Assembly (NCBI RefSeq): GCF_050859505.1
Contig: NZ_CP193934.1
Span: forward strand, 1,550,001 to 1,614,000
Source of the DNA: Marinirhabdus sp050859505
Lineage (GTDB): Bacteria; Bacteroidota; Bacteroidia; Flavobacteriales; Flavobacteriaceae
DNA length: 64,000 nucleotides
Direction of reading: 5' to 3'
Each line of letters starts with the position of its first letter. The first letter of the stretch is position 1. Positions 9,801 through 17,186 of this stretch are shown here, piece after piece. The position numbers and the translations under genes were made by a program. Below the pieces are notes generated by a model, which had not been told where the DNA came from, made no database searches, and saw only the letters and a list, made by a program, of their open reading frames with translations.

Positions 9801-10780
9801 AATTGTTTGATAAACGGGTAGATCGTCAAACATTGGCAAATGATGGTGTCAGAGATACATCGACAGACTATGATGGTGATGGAGACACAAATAATATATT
9901 AATATTAAATTTTACTACCCTAGGTGAAGGCCTTTTTAATGGACAGGCATCCATAACCAATGGTATATTCGAATTTGAGTTTGTCGTGCCTCGGGATATT
10001 CAAATCCCCGTAGGAAATGGTAGGCTAAGTTTGTATGCCCAAAATAATGCGCAACTGGAAGATCAAACGGGTTTTAATGAGCGAATTAGAATTGGAGGTC
10101 TTAACGAAAATGCTGCAGAAGATAATATTGGTCCCACCATCAATCTTTTTATGAATGATGAAAGTTTTGTTTCAGGAGGAATTACGAACGATTCGCCTAT
10201 TCTGTTGGCAAAACTAGAAGACGAAAACGGTATTAACACAGCTAGTGGTATTGGCCATGACATTATTGCCATTTTGGACGGGGATGAGTCCAATCCAATT
10301 GTATTAAATGAATTTTACCAGGCCGAAGTAGATGATTTTACAAGAGGCCTTACAAATTATAACCTTCGGGATTTAGAGAAGGGATTACATACGTTAACGC
10401 TAAAGGCATGGGATGTGTATAACAATTCGTCTACCGCAGATATTCAATTTATTGTAACTGGAAATGATGAGCTAGAAATAAACAGGGTGCTTAATTATCC
10501 TAATCCATTCGTAAATTATACTGAATTTTGGTTTAACCATAATCGCCCTTTTGAGCCTTTAGAAGTTCAGGTGCAGGTGTTTACGGTAACGGGAAAAGTA
10601 GTTTGGACAAAAAACCAAACCATCACTACAGACGGTTTTCTTTCACGAGATATTGTTTGGGACGGAAGGGATGATTTTGGTGATAGAATAGGAAAAGGTG
10701 TGTATGTATACAAGATAACCGTAAAATCTCCGTTAACCAATAAGCAGGTTGAAAAGTTCGAAAAACTTGTTATCCTTTAA
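6848..10780 (+). CDS. porU: Type IX secretion system sortase PorU (C25 peptidase family)
   Basis: The cell-surface sortase that removes C-terminal sorting domains of type IX cargo and attaches the cargo to the surface. The 1310-aa protein has a signal peptide (about 1-20), a long beta-rich N-terminal part, and a gingipain-like C25 peptidase domain. The catalytic pair is visible as His in NYFGHGGEDG (about residue 806) and Cys in TVTCEFTKFDDP (about residue 840). The C-terminus is a FlgD-like/sorting-like module (NYPNPFVN ... KGVYVYKITV). The gene is followed after 42 nt by porV, and the two products form a shuttle complex. It is divergent from gldJ. The length is typical of flavobacterial PorU. 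Confidence 0.93.
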   Translation: MMKKLILLSILSVLPLIAASQQKDIVVPWNNTTTTSVGSNSKKIGVAKTVNTNTVTKASGNSALGLQLDDDSLLYEKLWEDTGFADANSLQILNVTYGSLTQDELKGINKNMVPSQLKSQIASTMGRDKIFTKVSISPVVKTNAGLRKVISFSLKYTYGNNRSSYTRMPITNSVLATGNWFKFKIEQTGIHRVTKEFLSSIGMNTDGIDPRNLKIYGHGGKPLPLYNAIPVAFDLPENAIQVLGEGDGSFDSGDAILFYGISTKGYDLENDTNINPYSDEAYYYVTSSGGPGLRVQNMVEPTGNATTIISSFDDYKFHELDEDSPVRVGRRWYGNRFDIENEQTFTFNFPNIISQEPMDLTVKAVSASETSSSIALSVNGTTLNPLTFIPPSGSTALLSTDEFEDEVPAGGEEVTVELIYNNGGNPASIAYLDYIGITAVRRLSGTGEQLPFQFNDATTLTGIGEYQITNANDFTQVWDVTNTANISSKPHENGGASFSFKAALGQLRKYVAVHASNFLEPVQAQNPVVGNQNLKGTIFNDASGNFQDIEYLIIAPPFLLQPALRLATHHKGRGLNVKVVTTDKIYEEFSSGKQDISAIRNFVRYIYDNASSRENRIKYLGFFGDTSVDYKNRLSNNNNNVPSFHTLLSTNTANSFMSDDFFGSVDSNEGTIGGENLNEFGERLPDIDKLDIAVGRIIADNVLLANQMVDKILNYASRSSYGNWRNNFILISDDVDAPFEYRDLELNLDNLGDEISANKQFVNVKKIHADAFLQETSAGGNRYPTVVKAIQNQTEVGALIINYFGHGGEDGLAKEFIYTKGVAENLRNPNTLPLIVTVTCEFTKFDDPERVTAGELTFWNPEGGAISLITTTRAIFVSVGVLFNDALAPELFGYGTNDIPPPAEALRRAKNNIPRNTRRVVLFVGDPASPLAFPKPSIRLTSINGAPVSATSPVLQALSRVRLGGEVTDANGNVLSNYNGVLEAKLFDKRVDRQTLANDGVRDTSTDYDGDGDTNNILILNFTTLGEGLFNGQASITNGIFEFEFVVPRDIQIPVGNGRLSLYAQNNAQLEDQTGFNERIRIGGLNENAAEDNIGPTINLFMNDESFVSGGITNDSPILLAKLEDENGINTASGIGHDIIAILDGDESNPIVLNEFYQAEVDDFTRGLTNYNLRDLEKGLHTLTLKAWDVYNNSSTADIQFIVTGNDELEINRVLNYPNPFVNYTEFWFNHNRPFEPLEVQVQVFTVTGKVVWTKNQTITTDGFLSRDIVWDGRDDFGDRIGKGVYVYKITVKSPLTNKQVEKFEKLVIL

Positions 10781-10822
10781 TAATTGAAAATTAAACTTAT
10801 ATTTGAAAAAAATTTTAACCTC

Positions 10823-11986
10823 ATGAAGAAAATTTCAATCCTGATTTTGTTGGCCTTGGTAACAGTAAAAACCCAAGCACAGGAAGATAACTCTACCGCT
10901 AACCAAAGAGTTATCACAACCGCAGTTCCATTTGTATTAATCGCCGCAGATGCTCGTGCCGCAGGTATGGGAGATATAGGAGTCGCCTCTTCTGCAGATG
11001 CTTTTTCACAACAATGGAATCCTGCAAAATATGCTTTCGCAACTTCAAAACAAGGTGTGGGTGTTACGTACACTCCATACCTAAGCCAATTGGTAAATGA
11101 TATTTTCCTTGGTAATTTAACATATTACAACCGTATCAACGAGCGTAGTGCAGTAGGTGCTAGTTTGCGTTATTTCAGTCTTGGAGATATTGAATTACGA
11201 GACACTGCAGAACAAGTGCCATTAATTCAAAGTCCCAATGAATTTACATTTGATGTGTCTTATGCTCTTCGCTTAAGTGATCGATTTTCAATGGCTGTTG
11301 CTGGACGTTATTTGCGATCCGATCTAAAAATCCAAGCTTCAAACGAAGATGCTTCTGCAGCAAGTTCCTTTGGTGTGGATATCGCTGGTTATTATCAGTC
11401 TGAAGAAATTGCATACAACGATTTTGACGGTCGCTGGAGAGCAGGTTTTAACATCTCAAATGTGGGTCCAAAAATTAAGTATGATGAAGTAGGACAAGAA
11501 AACAACCTTCCAACAAATTTGGGTCTGGGAGCAGGTTTCGATTTTATTTTAGATGAATATAATAAAGTTACCGCACTTGTGGAAGTAAATAAACTATTGG
11601 TGCCTACTCCTCAGGATTTTGATAATGATGGTGATATTGATGCAGAAGACGATGAGGAATACGAAAATATTAGCTTCTTTTCAGGTATCTTTAAATCTTT
11701 TGGTGATGCACCAGATGGTTTCAGTGAAGAGTTGAAAGAGTTTACGTGGGCTATAGGAGCAGAATACTGGTACCAAGATGTATTTGCTTTCCGTACAGGG
11801 TACTTTAATGAAAGTGACTTAAAAGGATCTAGAAAATTCCTTTCTTTAGGAGCAGGATTTAGATACACCGCAATCAATATCGATATTTCTTACTTATTCT
11901 CTACTTCAGCAGTTAGAAGTCCGTTGGAAGGAACACTTCGTTTCGGTCTTACTTTTAACTTTGGAGATGAATATGACGAGTATTAA
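10823..11986 (+). CDS. porV: Type IX secretion outer-membrane protein PorV (LptO)
   Basis: An outer-membrane beta-barrel of the FadL-like type that carries type IX cargo from the translocon to the sortase PorU. From the ATG at 10823 the protein is 387 aa: a signal peptide (MKKISILILLALVTVKTQAQ, cleavage after A-Q-A type site), the diagnostic segment with AADARAAGMGDIGVASSADAFSQ, alternating amphipathic strands, and a C-terminal strand ending in FGDEYDEY. An upstream in-frame TTG at 10784 would put a charged stretch in front of the signal peptide, so I reject it. The gene is in an operon with porU, and cdd begins 8 nt after its stop. Confidence 0.93.
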   Translation: MKKISILILLALVTVKTQAQEDNSTANQRVITTAVPFVLIAADARAAGMGDIGVASSADAFSQQWNPAKYAFATSKQGVGVTYTPYLSQLVNDIFLGNLTYYNRINERSAVGASLRYFSLGDIELRDTAEQVPLIQSPNEFTFDVSYALRLSDRFSMAVAGRYLRSDLKIQASNEDASAASSFGVDIAGYYQSEEIAYNDFDGRWRAGFNISNVGPKIKYDEVGQENNLPTNLGLGAGFDFILDEYNKVTALVEVNKLLVPTPQDFDNDGDIDAEDDEEYENISFFSGIFKSFGDAPDGFSEELKEFTWAIGAEYWYQDVFAFRTGYFNESDLKGSRKFLSLGAGFRYTAINIDISYLFSTSAVRSPLEGTLRFGLTFNFGDEYDEY

Positions 11987-11994
11987 AAAATAGA

Positions 11995-12480
11995 ATGGCA
12001 AAGAAACTCACGATTACCGCCGAACTTACGGTATTTGAATCTTTACAAGAGCTTCCTCAGTCCATACAAGAATTAATGCATAAGGCGCAAGAAGCTCGTG
12101 AAAGAGCTTATGCGCCTTATTCGCGTTTTAAGGTGGGCGCTGCACTACAGTTGGCCAATGGTGAATTAGTAACAGGTAACAACCAGGAAAATGCTGCATT
12201 TCCTTCAGGGCTTTGTGCAGAGCGTGTAGCGGCTTTTTACGCAGGAGCTACCTATCCGGGAGTTGCATTCCAGACCATGGCATTAACGGTACGTTCCTTA
12301 AATAAAGAAGTGAACACGCCAACGCCACCTTGTGGCGCTTGTCGCCAATCCCTGGCCGAATACGAAGTAAACCAGAAATCACCTATCACCCTCTACTTTA
12401 TGGGCGAAACGGGTAAAGTGGTTCGGGCAAATTCAGTTAAAGATCTCTTGCCGCTTATTTTTGATAGCTCTTATTTGTAA
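11995..12480 (+). CDS. cdd: Cytidine deaminase
   Basis: Deaminates cytidine and deoxycytidine to uridine forms in pyrimidine salvage, in the cytoplasm. The 161-aa protein shows the zinc-site motif C-A-E (Cys74, Glu76) and P-C-G-A-C-R (Cys113, Cys116), and the substrate-binding NQENAAFPSGLCAE block. The length is that of the homotetrameric type with a slightly long N-terminus. It begins 8 nt after porV, so it is probably cotranscribed with porU-porV, although the function is unrelated. Confidence 0.93.
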   Translation: MAKKLTITAELTVFESLQELPQSIQELMHKAQEARERAYAPYSRFKVGAALQLANGELVTGNNQENAAFPSGLCAERVAAFYAGATYPGVAFQTMALTVRSLNKEVNTPTPPCGACRQSLAEYEVNQKSPITLYFMGETGKVVRANSVKDLLPLIFDSSYL

Positions 12481-12780
12481 ACTTTTTTAGAAAAATAAAT
12501 ATTGGCTCCTTCCCCAAGCGGCTAAATATAGATAATCTAAAAGTCTAAATGTTAACCCGCGATTCGGGGGAAGGTGGATTTCAACATTGCGATTTTGAAT
12601 AAAACTCACGAAGTAGGATAGTCGAAATTCGGAAGGGGGAAACCTCCCAAAATCCAATTATCTTCCCAATCTTAATTTTAGAAACTAAAGTTTTATATAA
12701 GGGTATAAAATCCTTATTTTTGTTATTCGCGAAAATTAAATGCTGAAGCCTTTTTTTCAGTATTCCAACACTATTAGTTG
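12481..12780 (+). other. Intergenic region with an imperfect hairpin relic
   Basis: No gene was seen in these 300 bases. The 5' part has CCTTCCCC (12508-12515) facing GGGGAAGG (12567-12574), with further partial pairing of AAGCGG and CCCGC between them. The central part (12620-12660) is a purine/pyrimidine-rich stretch with a weak GGGGG-AAA-CCTCCC stem. This looks like a decayed intergenic repeat or a terminator for cdd. The 3' end holds the probable pdhA promoter. Confidence 0.45.
12715..12722 (+). promoter_or_regulatory. Probable -7 box of pdhA-pdhC
   Basis: TATTTTTG fits TAnnTTTG and lies about 58 nt before the pdhA start codon. No clear TTTG is present at the expected -33 position (only TTTTATA), so this is a moderate call. 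Confidence 0.45.
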
Positions 12781-13779
12781 ATGAAAAAAATCACCAAAAA
12801 AACATACTTAGATTGGTATGAAAACATGCTATTCTGGCGCAAATTTGAAGACAAATTAGCCCAAGTATATATCAATCAAAAAGTCCGTGGCTTCTTACAC
12901 TTGTACAATGGGCAAGAAGCTGTTTTAGCAGGAGCGCTACACGCCATGGATCTTACCAAAGACAATATGATAACCGCCTACCGTAACCACGTACAGCCTA
13001 TTGGGATGGGTGTGGATCCAAAACGTGTTATGGCCGAATTGTATGGAAAAGCCACTGGTACTTCCCAAGGTTTGGGAGGTTCTATGCACATTTTCTCCAA
13101 AGAGCACCGTTTTTATGGGGGTCATGGGATTGTGGGGGGTCAAATCCCGCTGGGAGCTGGTATTGCTTTTGGAGATAAATTTCATGGGCGTGATGCCGTA
13201 ACCTTATGCTATATGGGGGATGGAGCTGTACGTCAAGGATCGTTACACGAAACGTTTAACTTAGCAATGTTATGGAAACTACCTGTTGTGTTCTGTTGTG
13301 AAAATAACGGATACGCCATGGGAACGTCTGTAGCTAGAACTGCCAATCATACTGATATCTGGAAACTAGGTTTAGGCTACGAAATGCCGTGTAAACCCGT
13401 GGACGGAATGAAACCAGAAGTCGTTGCCAAAGAAATGGACGAAGCCATAGACCGCGCAAGACGTGGTGATGGGCCTACCTTCTTAGAAATTAGAACGTAC
13501 AGGTATAGAGGACATTCTATGAGTGACGCACAACATTATCGCACGAAAGAAGAAGTAGCGAAAAAACAGGAAGAAGATCCAATTTCGTACGTGTTGCATA
13601 CCATTTATGAAAAGAAATGGGCGACCGAAGAAGAAATTAAAAAAGTTGATAAGCGTGTAAAGGATATGGTGAAGGAATGTGAAAAATTTGCAGAAGAATC
13701 TCCATACCCAGAAAAAAACGTAATGTACGACGCAGTATACGAACAAGAAGATTACCCATTTTTACCTCATAAATTATAA
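12781..13779 (+). CDS. pdhA: Pyruvate dehydrogenase E1 component, alpha subunit
   Basis: The thiamine-diphosphate subunit that decarboxylates pyruvate in the pyruvate dehydrogenase complex. The 332-aa protein has the TPP-binding signature starting GDGAVRQG and ending near CCENNGYAMG, the phosphorylation-loop-like segment TYRYRGHSMSDAQHYR, and an N-terminal YLDWYENMLFWRKFEDK helix. I take the ATG at 12781; a TTG lies immediately before it in frame. pdhC follows after a 3-nt gap, so the genes are translationally close. The E1 beta subunit is not in this window and must be encoded elsewhere; the separation of pdhB from pdhA-pdhC is an inference from absence here. Confidence 0.93.
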   Translation: MKKITKKTYLDWYENMLFWRKFEDKLAQVYINQKVRGFLHLYNGQEAVLAGALHAMDLTKDNMITAYRNHVQPIGMGVDPKRVMAELYGKATGTSQGLGGSMHIFSKEHRFYGGHGIVGGQIPLGAGIAFGDKFHGRDAVTLCYMGDGAVRQGSLHETFNLAMLWKLPVVFCCENNGYAMGTSVARTANHTDIWKLGLGYEMPCKPVDGMKPEVVAKEMDEAIDRARRGDGPTFLEIRTYRYRGHSMSDAQHYRTKEEVAKKQEEDPISYVLHTIYEKKWATEEEIKKVDKRVKDMVKECEKFAEESPYPEKNVMYDAVYEQEDYPFLPHKL

Positions 13780-13782
13780 GCA

Positions 13783-15498
13783 ATGGCAGAAGTAATAAAC
13801 ATGCCTCGATTGAGTGACACCATGGAAGAAGGAACCGTGGCAAGCTGGCTCAAAAAAGTGGGCGATAAAATAGAAGAAGGCGATATACTAGCTGAAATAG
13901 AAACAGATAAAGCCACGATGGAGTTTGAATCCTTTTATGAAGGAACGTTGCTTCATATTGGGATCCAAGAAGGAGATACGGCCAAAGTAGACACGTTGTT
14001 GGCTATTATTGGTGCTGAAGATGAAGATATTTCAGAACTGCTGAATGGAAAAGGAAGCGATGGTGCGAAATCTGAAACAGAATCTGAAGTTGAAGAAGAC
14101 GAAGAAACTGAAGAAGAAGATTCCGAAGAAACTGAAGCTAACGATAGCGATGTAACTGAAACTGATGAGGAGGAAGAAGAAGATGAAGTAGAAGAAGATA
14201 CTTCTGCCAATTCTGAAATACCCGAAGGAGTTGAGGTTATTAACATGCCTCGCTTGAGCGATACTATGGAAGAAGGAACCGTAGCGTCTTGGTTAAAAAA
14301 GGAAGGTGACACTGTGGAAGAAGGTGATATTCTAGCCGAAATTGAAACAGACAAAGCCACGATGGAGTTTGAGTCTTTTTACTCAGGTACGCTCTTAAAA
14401 ATAGGTATTGCCGAAGGTGAAACAGCTAAAGTAGATACCTTACTAGCCATCATAGGTCCAAAGGGAACCGATGTTTCTGGTATTTCAGAAAAAGGAAAAC
14501 CAGCGGCTAAAAAATCTTCAGATAAAAAGGAAGCTTCAGCAAAAGAAACTTCAAAAAAAGAAGAAGTAAAAAAAGATACTTCAGAAGAAAAAAAAGAATC
14601 TAAAAGTTCAAGTTCAAGTTCAAGTTCAAGTTCATCTTCAACTTCAGATTCAAAAAGAATTTTCGTTTCTCCACTTGCCAAGAAGATGGCCGAAGAGAAA
14701 GGAATTAATTTACAACACGTAAACGGTTCTGGAGAAAACGGACGTATTGTAAAAAGCGATATAGAAAATTACCAACCAGGTGCAGCAAGTGCAGGCGCTT
14801 ATCAGCCAGTAGGTGTAGAAAGCTGGGAAGAAACCAAAAACTCACAAATGCGCAAGACCATTGCCAAGCGTTTGGGAGAATCCAAATTTACAGCACCGCA
14901 CTACTACTTGACCATCGAGTTGGATATGGACAATGCCATTGCTTCCAGAACGGCTATTAACAGCGATCCAGACGTAAAGGTTTCTTACAACGATATGATT
15001 GTGAAAGCATGTGCTATGGCGTTGCGAAAACATCCGCAAGTAAATAGTCAATGGACTAATGATACTACAAAAATTGCAAGCCATATTCATATAGGAGTGG
15101 CCGTAGCGGTAGATGAAGGCTTGCTAGTTCCCGTATTAAAATTTGCAGACCAAATGACGTTCTCTCAAATAGGGGAGAACGTAAAGGAATTGGCAGGTAA
15201 AGCAAGAAATAAAAAGCTAACTCCCGATGAAATGCAGGGAAGTACCTTTACGGTTTCTAACTTAGGGATGTTTGGAATTAAAGAATTTACGAGTATTATC
15301 AATGCGCCTAATTCGGCTATTTTATCGGTTGGAGCTATCGTGCAAAAGCCTGTTGTGAAAAATGGAGCCATTGCGGTAGGGAATACCATGACTGTAACCC
15401 TAGCCTGCGATCACCGAACCGTAGATGGTGCTACCGGAGCAAAATACTTGCAAACAGTACGACAGTATATCGAGAATCCAGTGACAATGTTTGTGTAA
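13783..15498 (+). CDS. pdhC: Dihydrolipoyllysine acetyltransferase (E2 of pyruvate dehydrogenase) with two lipoyl domains
   Basis: The core of the pyruvate dehydrogenase complex: it carries the acetyl group on lipoyl arms and transfers it to CoA. Domains in order over 571 aa are: lipoyl domain 1 (about 1-78, lipoyl Lys43 in ETDKATMEFE), an acidic linker (about 95-148) very rich in Glu, Asp, Ser and Thr, lipoyl domain 2 (about 150-226, Lys191), a Lys/Ser linker ending in a polyserine run (about 274-286), the peripheral subunit-binding domain (about 293-330), and the catalytic acyltransferase domain with DHRTVDG near the end (His about 544). The two lipoyl domains are nearly identical. The polyserine is written by a hexamer repeat. 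Confidence 0.94.
   Translation: MAEVINMPRLSDTMEEGTVASWLKKVGDKIEEGDILAEIETDKATMEFESFYEGTLLHIGIQEGDTAKVDTLLAIIGAEDEDISELLNGKGSDGAKSETESEVEEDEETEEEDSEETEANDSDVTETDEEEEEDEVEEDTSANSEIPEGVEVINMPRLSDTMEEGTVASWLKKEGDTVEEGDILAEIETDKATMEFESFYSGTLLKIGIAEGETAKVDTLLAIIGPKGTDVSGISEKGKPAAKKSSDKKEASAKETSKKEEVKKDTSEEKKESKSSSSSSSSSSSSTSDSKRIFVSPLAKKMAEEKGINLQHVNGSGENGRIVKSDIENYQPGAASAGAYQPVGVESWEETKNSQMRKTIAKRLGESKFTAPHYYLTIELDMDNAIASRTAINSDPDVKVSYNDMIVKACAMALRKHPQVNSQWTNDTTKIASHIHIGVAVAVDEGLLVPVLKFADQMTFSQIGENVKELAGKARNKKLTPDEMQGSTFTVSNLGMFGIKEFTSIINAPNSAILSVGAIVQKPVVKNGAIAVGNTMTVTLACDHRTVDGATGAKYLQTVRQYIENPVTMFV
14605..14634 (+). repeat. In-frame hexamer microsatellite AGTTCA x5 in pdhC
   Basis: Five perfect copies of AGTTCA encode part of the polyserine linker before the subunit-binding domain. 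Slippage by whole units would change linker length without a frameshift. Confidence 0.9.
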
Positions 15499-15519
15499 TT
15501 AACGAACAAAATTTTGCGG

Positions 15520-15546
15520 TGTCAGGTTGAGCGCAGTCGAAACCTA
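15520..15546 (+). repeat. Diverged copy of the 27-bp GAGCGCAGTCGA repeat
   Basis: This 27-nt intergenic sequence matches the repeat at 40561-40587 at 23 of 27 positions by hand alignment, with the core GAGCGCAGTCGA intact. It is itself an imperfect palindrome (AGGTT ... AACCT). It lies 22 nt past the pdhC stop. Confidence 0.75.
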
Positions 15547-15596
15547 ATTGATACTGAATGATTTGAAATTAGAACGAATAATTTTAGAATTTCTAA

Positions 15597-16280
15597 ATGC
15601 CAAAAAACATCATCATCACTGGAACCAGTCGAGGTATAGGGTACGAGTTGGTTTCATTACTTACGGATGCAGGGCACAACGTCCTTGCGCTATCTCGTGA
15701 TGCTGCACCGGTTTCTGGGTTGGATATTTCAAACTGTATGTGCTTTTCCTGTGATATCACCGATAAAAAAGACATCACTCGTGTCAAGGATTTCCTTAAA
15801 AAGACGTGGAGTCATGTAGATGTGCTTATTAACAATTCTGGATATTTGGTAAACAAGCCTTTTTCAAAACTGAACTGGGAAGACTTTGAAGACAGCTATG
15901 GAGTAAATATTTTTGGTGCTGCCGTCATGACGCAGGCTGTTTTGCCTTTTATGAAAAAAGACGGTCACGTAGTGAATATAAGTAGTATGGGCGGTATTCA
16001 GGGAAGTATGAAATTTCCAGGATTGGCTGCTTACAGCAGCAGTAAAGGGGCCATCATTACCCTAACTGAAGTATTAGCAGAAGAATACAAAGAAACGGGT
16101 CCCAGCTTTAATTGTTTGGCATTGGGTTCTGTGCAAACCGAAATGCTGGAGGAAGCTTTTCCCGGCTTAAAAGCGGCTGTTACCGCCAAAGAAATGGCGC
16201 ACTATATTATGGATTTTTCCTTGACCGGACATACCATGTATAACGGGAAAATTTTGCAGGTTTCTAACTCAACGCCTTAG
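15597..16280 (+). CDS. Short-chain dehydrogenase/reductase family protein
   Basis: A classical NAD(P)-binding Rossmann-fold oxidoreductase of 227 aa. Visible motifs are TGTSRGIG (cofactor loop, residues 9-16), the NNSG motif in VDVLINNSGYL, the catalytic Ser in VNISSMGG, and Tyr-x3-Lys as YSSSK. Substrate cannot be told from sequence; the C-terminus is short. It follows pdhC by about 100 nt that include a dispersed repeat, so cotranscription is uncertain. The SDR assignment is firm, the physiological role is unknown. Confidence 0.88.
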   Translation: MPKNIIITGTSRGIGYELVSLLTDAGHNVLALSRDAAPVSGLDISNCMCFSCDITDKKDITRVKDFLKKTWSHVDVLINNSGYLVNKPFSKLNWEDFEDSYGVNIFGAAVMTQAVLPFMKKDGHVVNISSMGGIQGSMKFPGLAAYSSSKGAIITLTEVLAEEYKETGPSFNCLALGSVQTEMLEEAFPGLKAAVTAKEMAHYIMDFSLTGHTMYNGKILQVSNSTP

Positions 16281-16381
16281 TCATTTCGACGATAGGAGAA
16301 ATCACACAAGTAGCTCCATCCCGAATTAATTTCAGGCTAGCTCACTCAAATGCGACCCCTCGCTGTACTTTGAGGTGACAA
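16281..16381. repeat. Dispersed intergenic repeat of about 100 bp with inverted ends
   Basis: The left end reads GTCATTTCGACG and the right end GAGGTGACAAA, so GTCA/TGAC termini face each other; the interior contains GGAGAAATCACACAAG and GCGACCCCTCGCTG. From general knowledge this resembles an interspersed element found in many flavobacterial genomes, but that was not checked here. No coding frame. Confidence 0.5.
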
Positions 16382-16409
16382 AACAACTAAAATTCACTAT
16401 TTTTACCTT

Positions 16410-17015
16410 GTGCAAGAAATCCTCGCAAAATACATCCCAAACGCTGCTGTTCAACCAAGTTTTGAGCTTATTAAAGCGAATAATGTTTATTTAAAAATAG
16501 TAAACGAACGCGTAACGCGCCACGGTGATTACAGAAAAACGCCCAATGGCCAGCACCAAATAACAGTAAACGCCAGTCTTAATAAATACCGCTTTTTAAT
16601 CACACTTGTTCATGAAATTGCACATTTGGTAGCCTTCGCCAAATACGGGCGCTATATAAAACCCCATGGGCTGGAATGGAAACGAAGTTTTCAGGTATTG
16701 ATGTTGCCTTTTATACGCCCCGAAGTTTTTCCCAATCAATTATTGCCATTATTAGCACTACATTTTAAAAACCCGAAGGCCAGTAGTGATACAGATGCTA
16801 AACTTTCGTTAGCGTTAAAGCAATACGATGCGCCCAACGATAAAAACTTTATATTTGAGATACCTCCCAGCGGATTGTTTCGATTGTACAATGGAAAGAT
16901 TTTTAAGCGAGGAAACAAACGTGTAAAACGCTACGAATGTTTGGAGGTAAGCACCGGTAGGATCTACCTTTTTAACCCCAATGCGGAAGTGGAGTTTTTG
17001 CGAGAAACAAGTTGA
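16410..17015 (+). CDS. SprT-like zinc metalloprotease-domain protein
   Basis: A 201-aa cytoplasmic protein with a SprT-like domain: the HEIAH metal-binding motif sits at about residues 70-74 in ITLVHEIAHLVAF, with a following conserved His in KPHGLEWKRSF. The C-terminal third has IYNGKIFKRGNKRVKRYECLE-type residues that resemble the zinc-ribbon part of SprT proteins but retain only one cysteine, so the zinc ribbon is degenerate. The start is GTG at 16410, just after TATTTTTAC, so the transcript may be nearly leaderless. SprT-family proteins are linked to protein-DNA crosslink repair in eukaryotes (Spartan); the bacterial role is unclear. Confidence 0.85.
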   Translation: MQEILAKYIPNAAVQPSFELIKANNVYLKIVNERVTRHGDYRKTPNGQHQITVNASLNKYRFLITLVHEIAHLVAFAKYGRYIKPHGLEWKRSFQVLMLPFIRPEVFPNQLLPLLALHFKNPKASSDTDAKLSLALKQYDAPNDKNFIFEIPPSGLFRLYNGKIFKRGNKRVKRYECLEVSTGRIYLFNPNAEVEFLRETS

Positions 17016-17066
17016 CCCTTCGATACAATTCCGCAGAAAAAGCAGAATCACTCAGGGTACCGGTTT
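17016..17066. repeat. Short dispersed intergenic repeat (CCCTTCGATAC ... CTCAGGGTACC)
   Basis: CCCTTCGATAC at the left and CTCAGGGTACC at the right frame a short GC-richer stretch with two GCAGAA copies. It resembles intergenic repeats known to me from related genomes. No gene is present; the rest of the gap up to 17186 shows nothing clear. Confidence 0.4.
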
Positions 17067-17186
17067 AATGTTTTTGTGTTTCAGTGTAGGAAGTATTATT
17101 TACTCAACCCATAAACTCTTCAGCATCTAAACTATGAATAACAAAACATAACAAAGAGCAGCAATCTATCTATAAATATCGCAATT

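Noticed and set aside
13953..14681. Minus-strand frames of 100-135 codons opposite the E2 gene
   Set aside because: They are serine/glutamate-rich mirrors of the acidic and serine linkers of E2.
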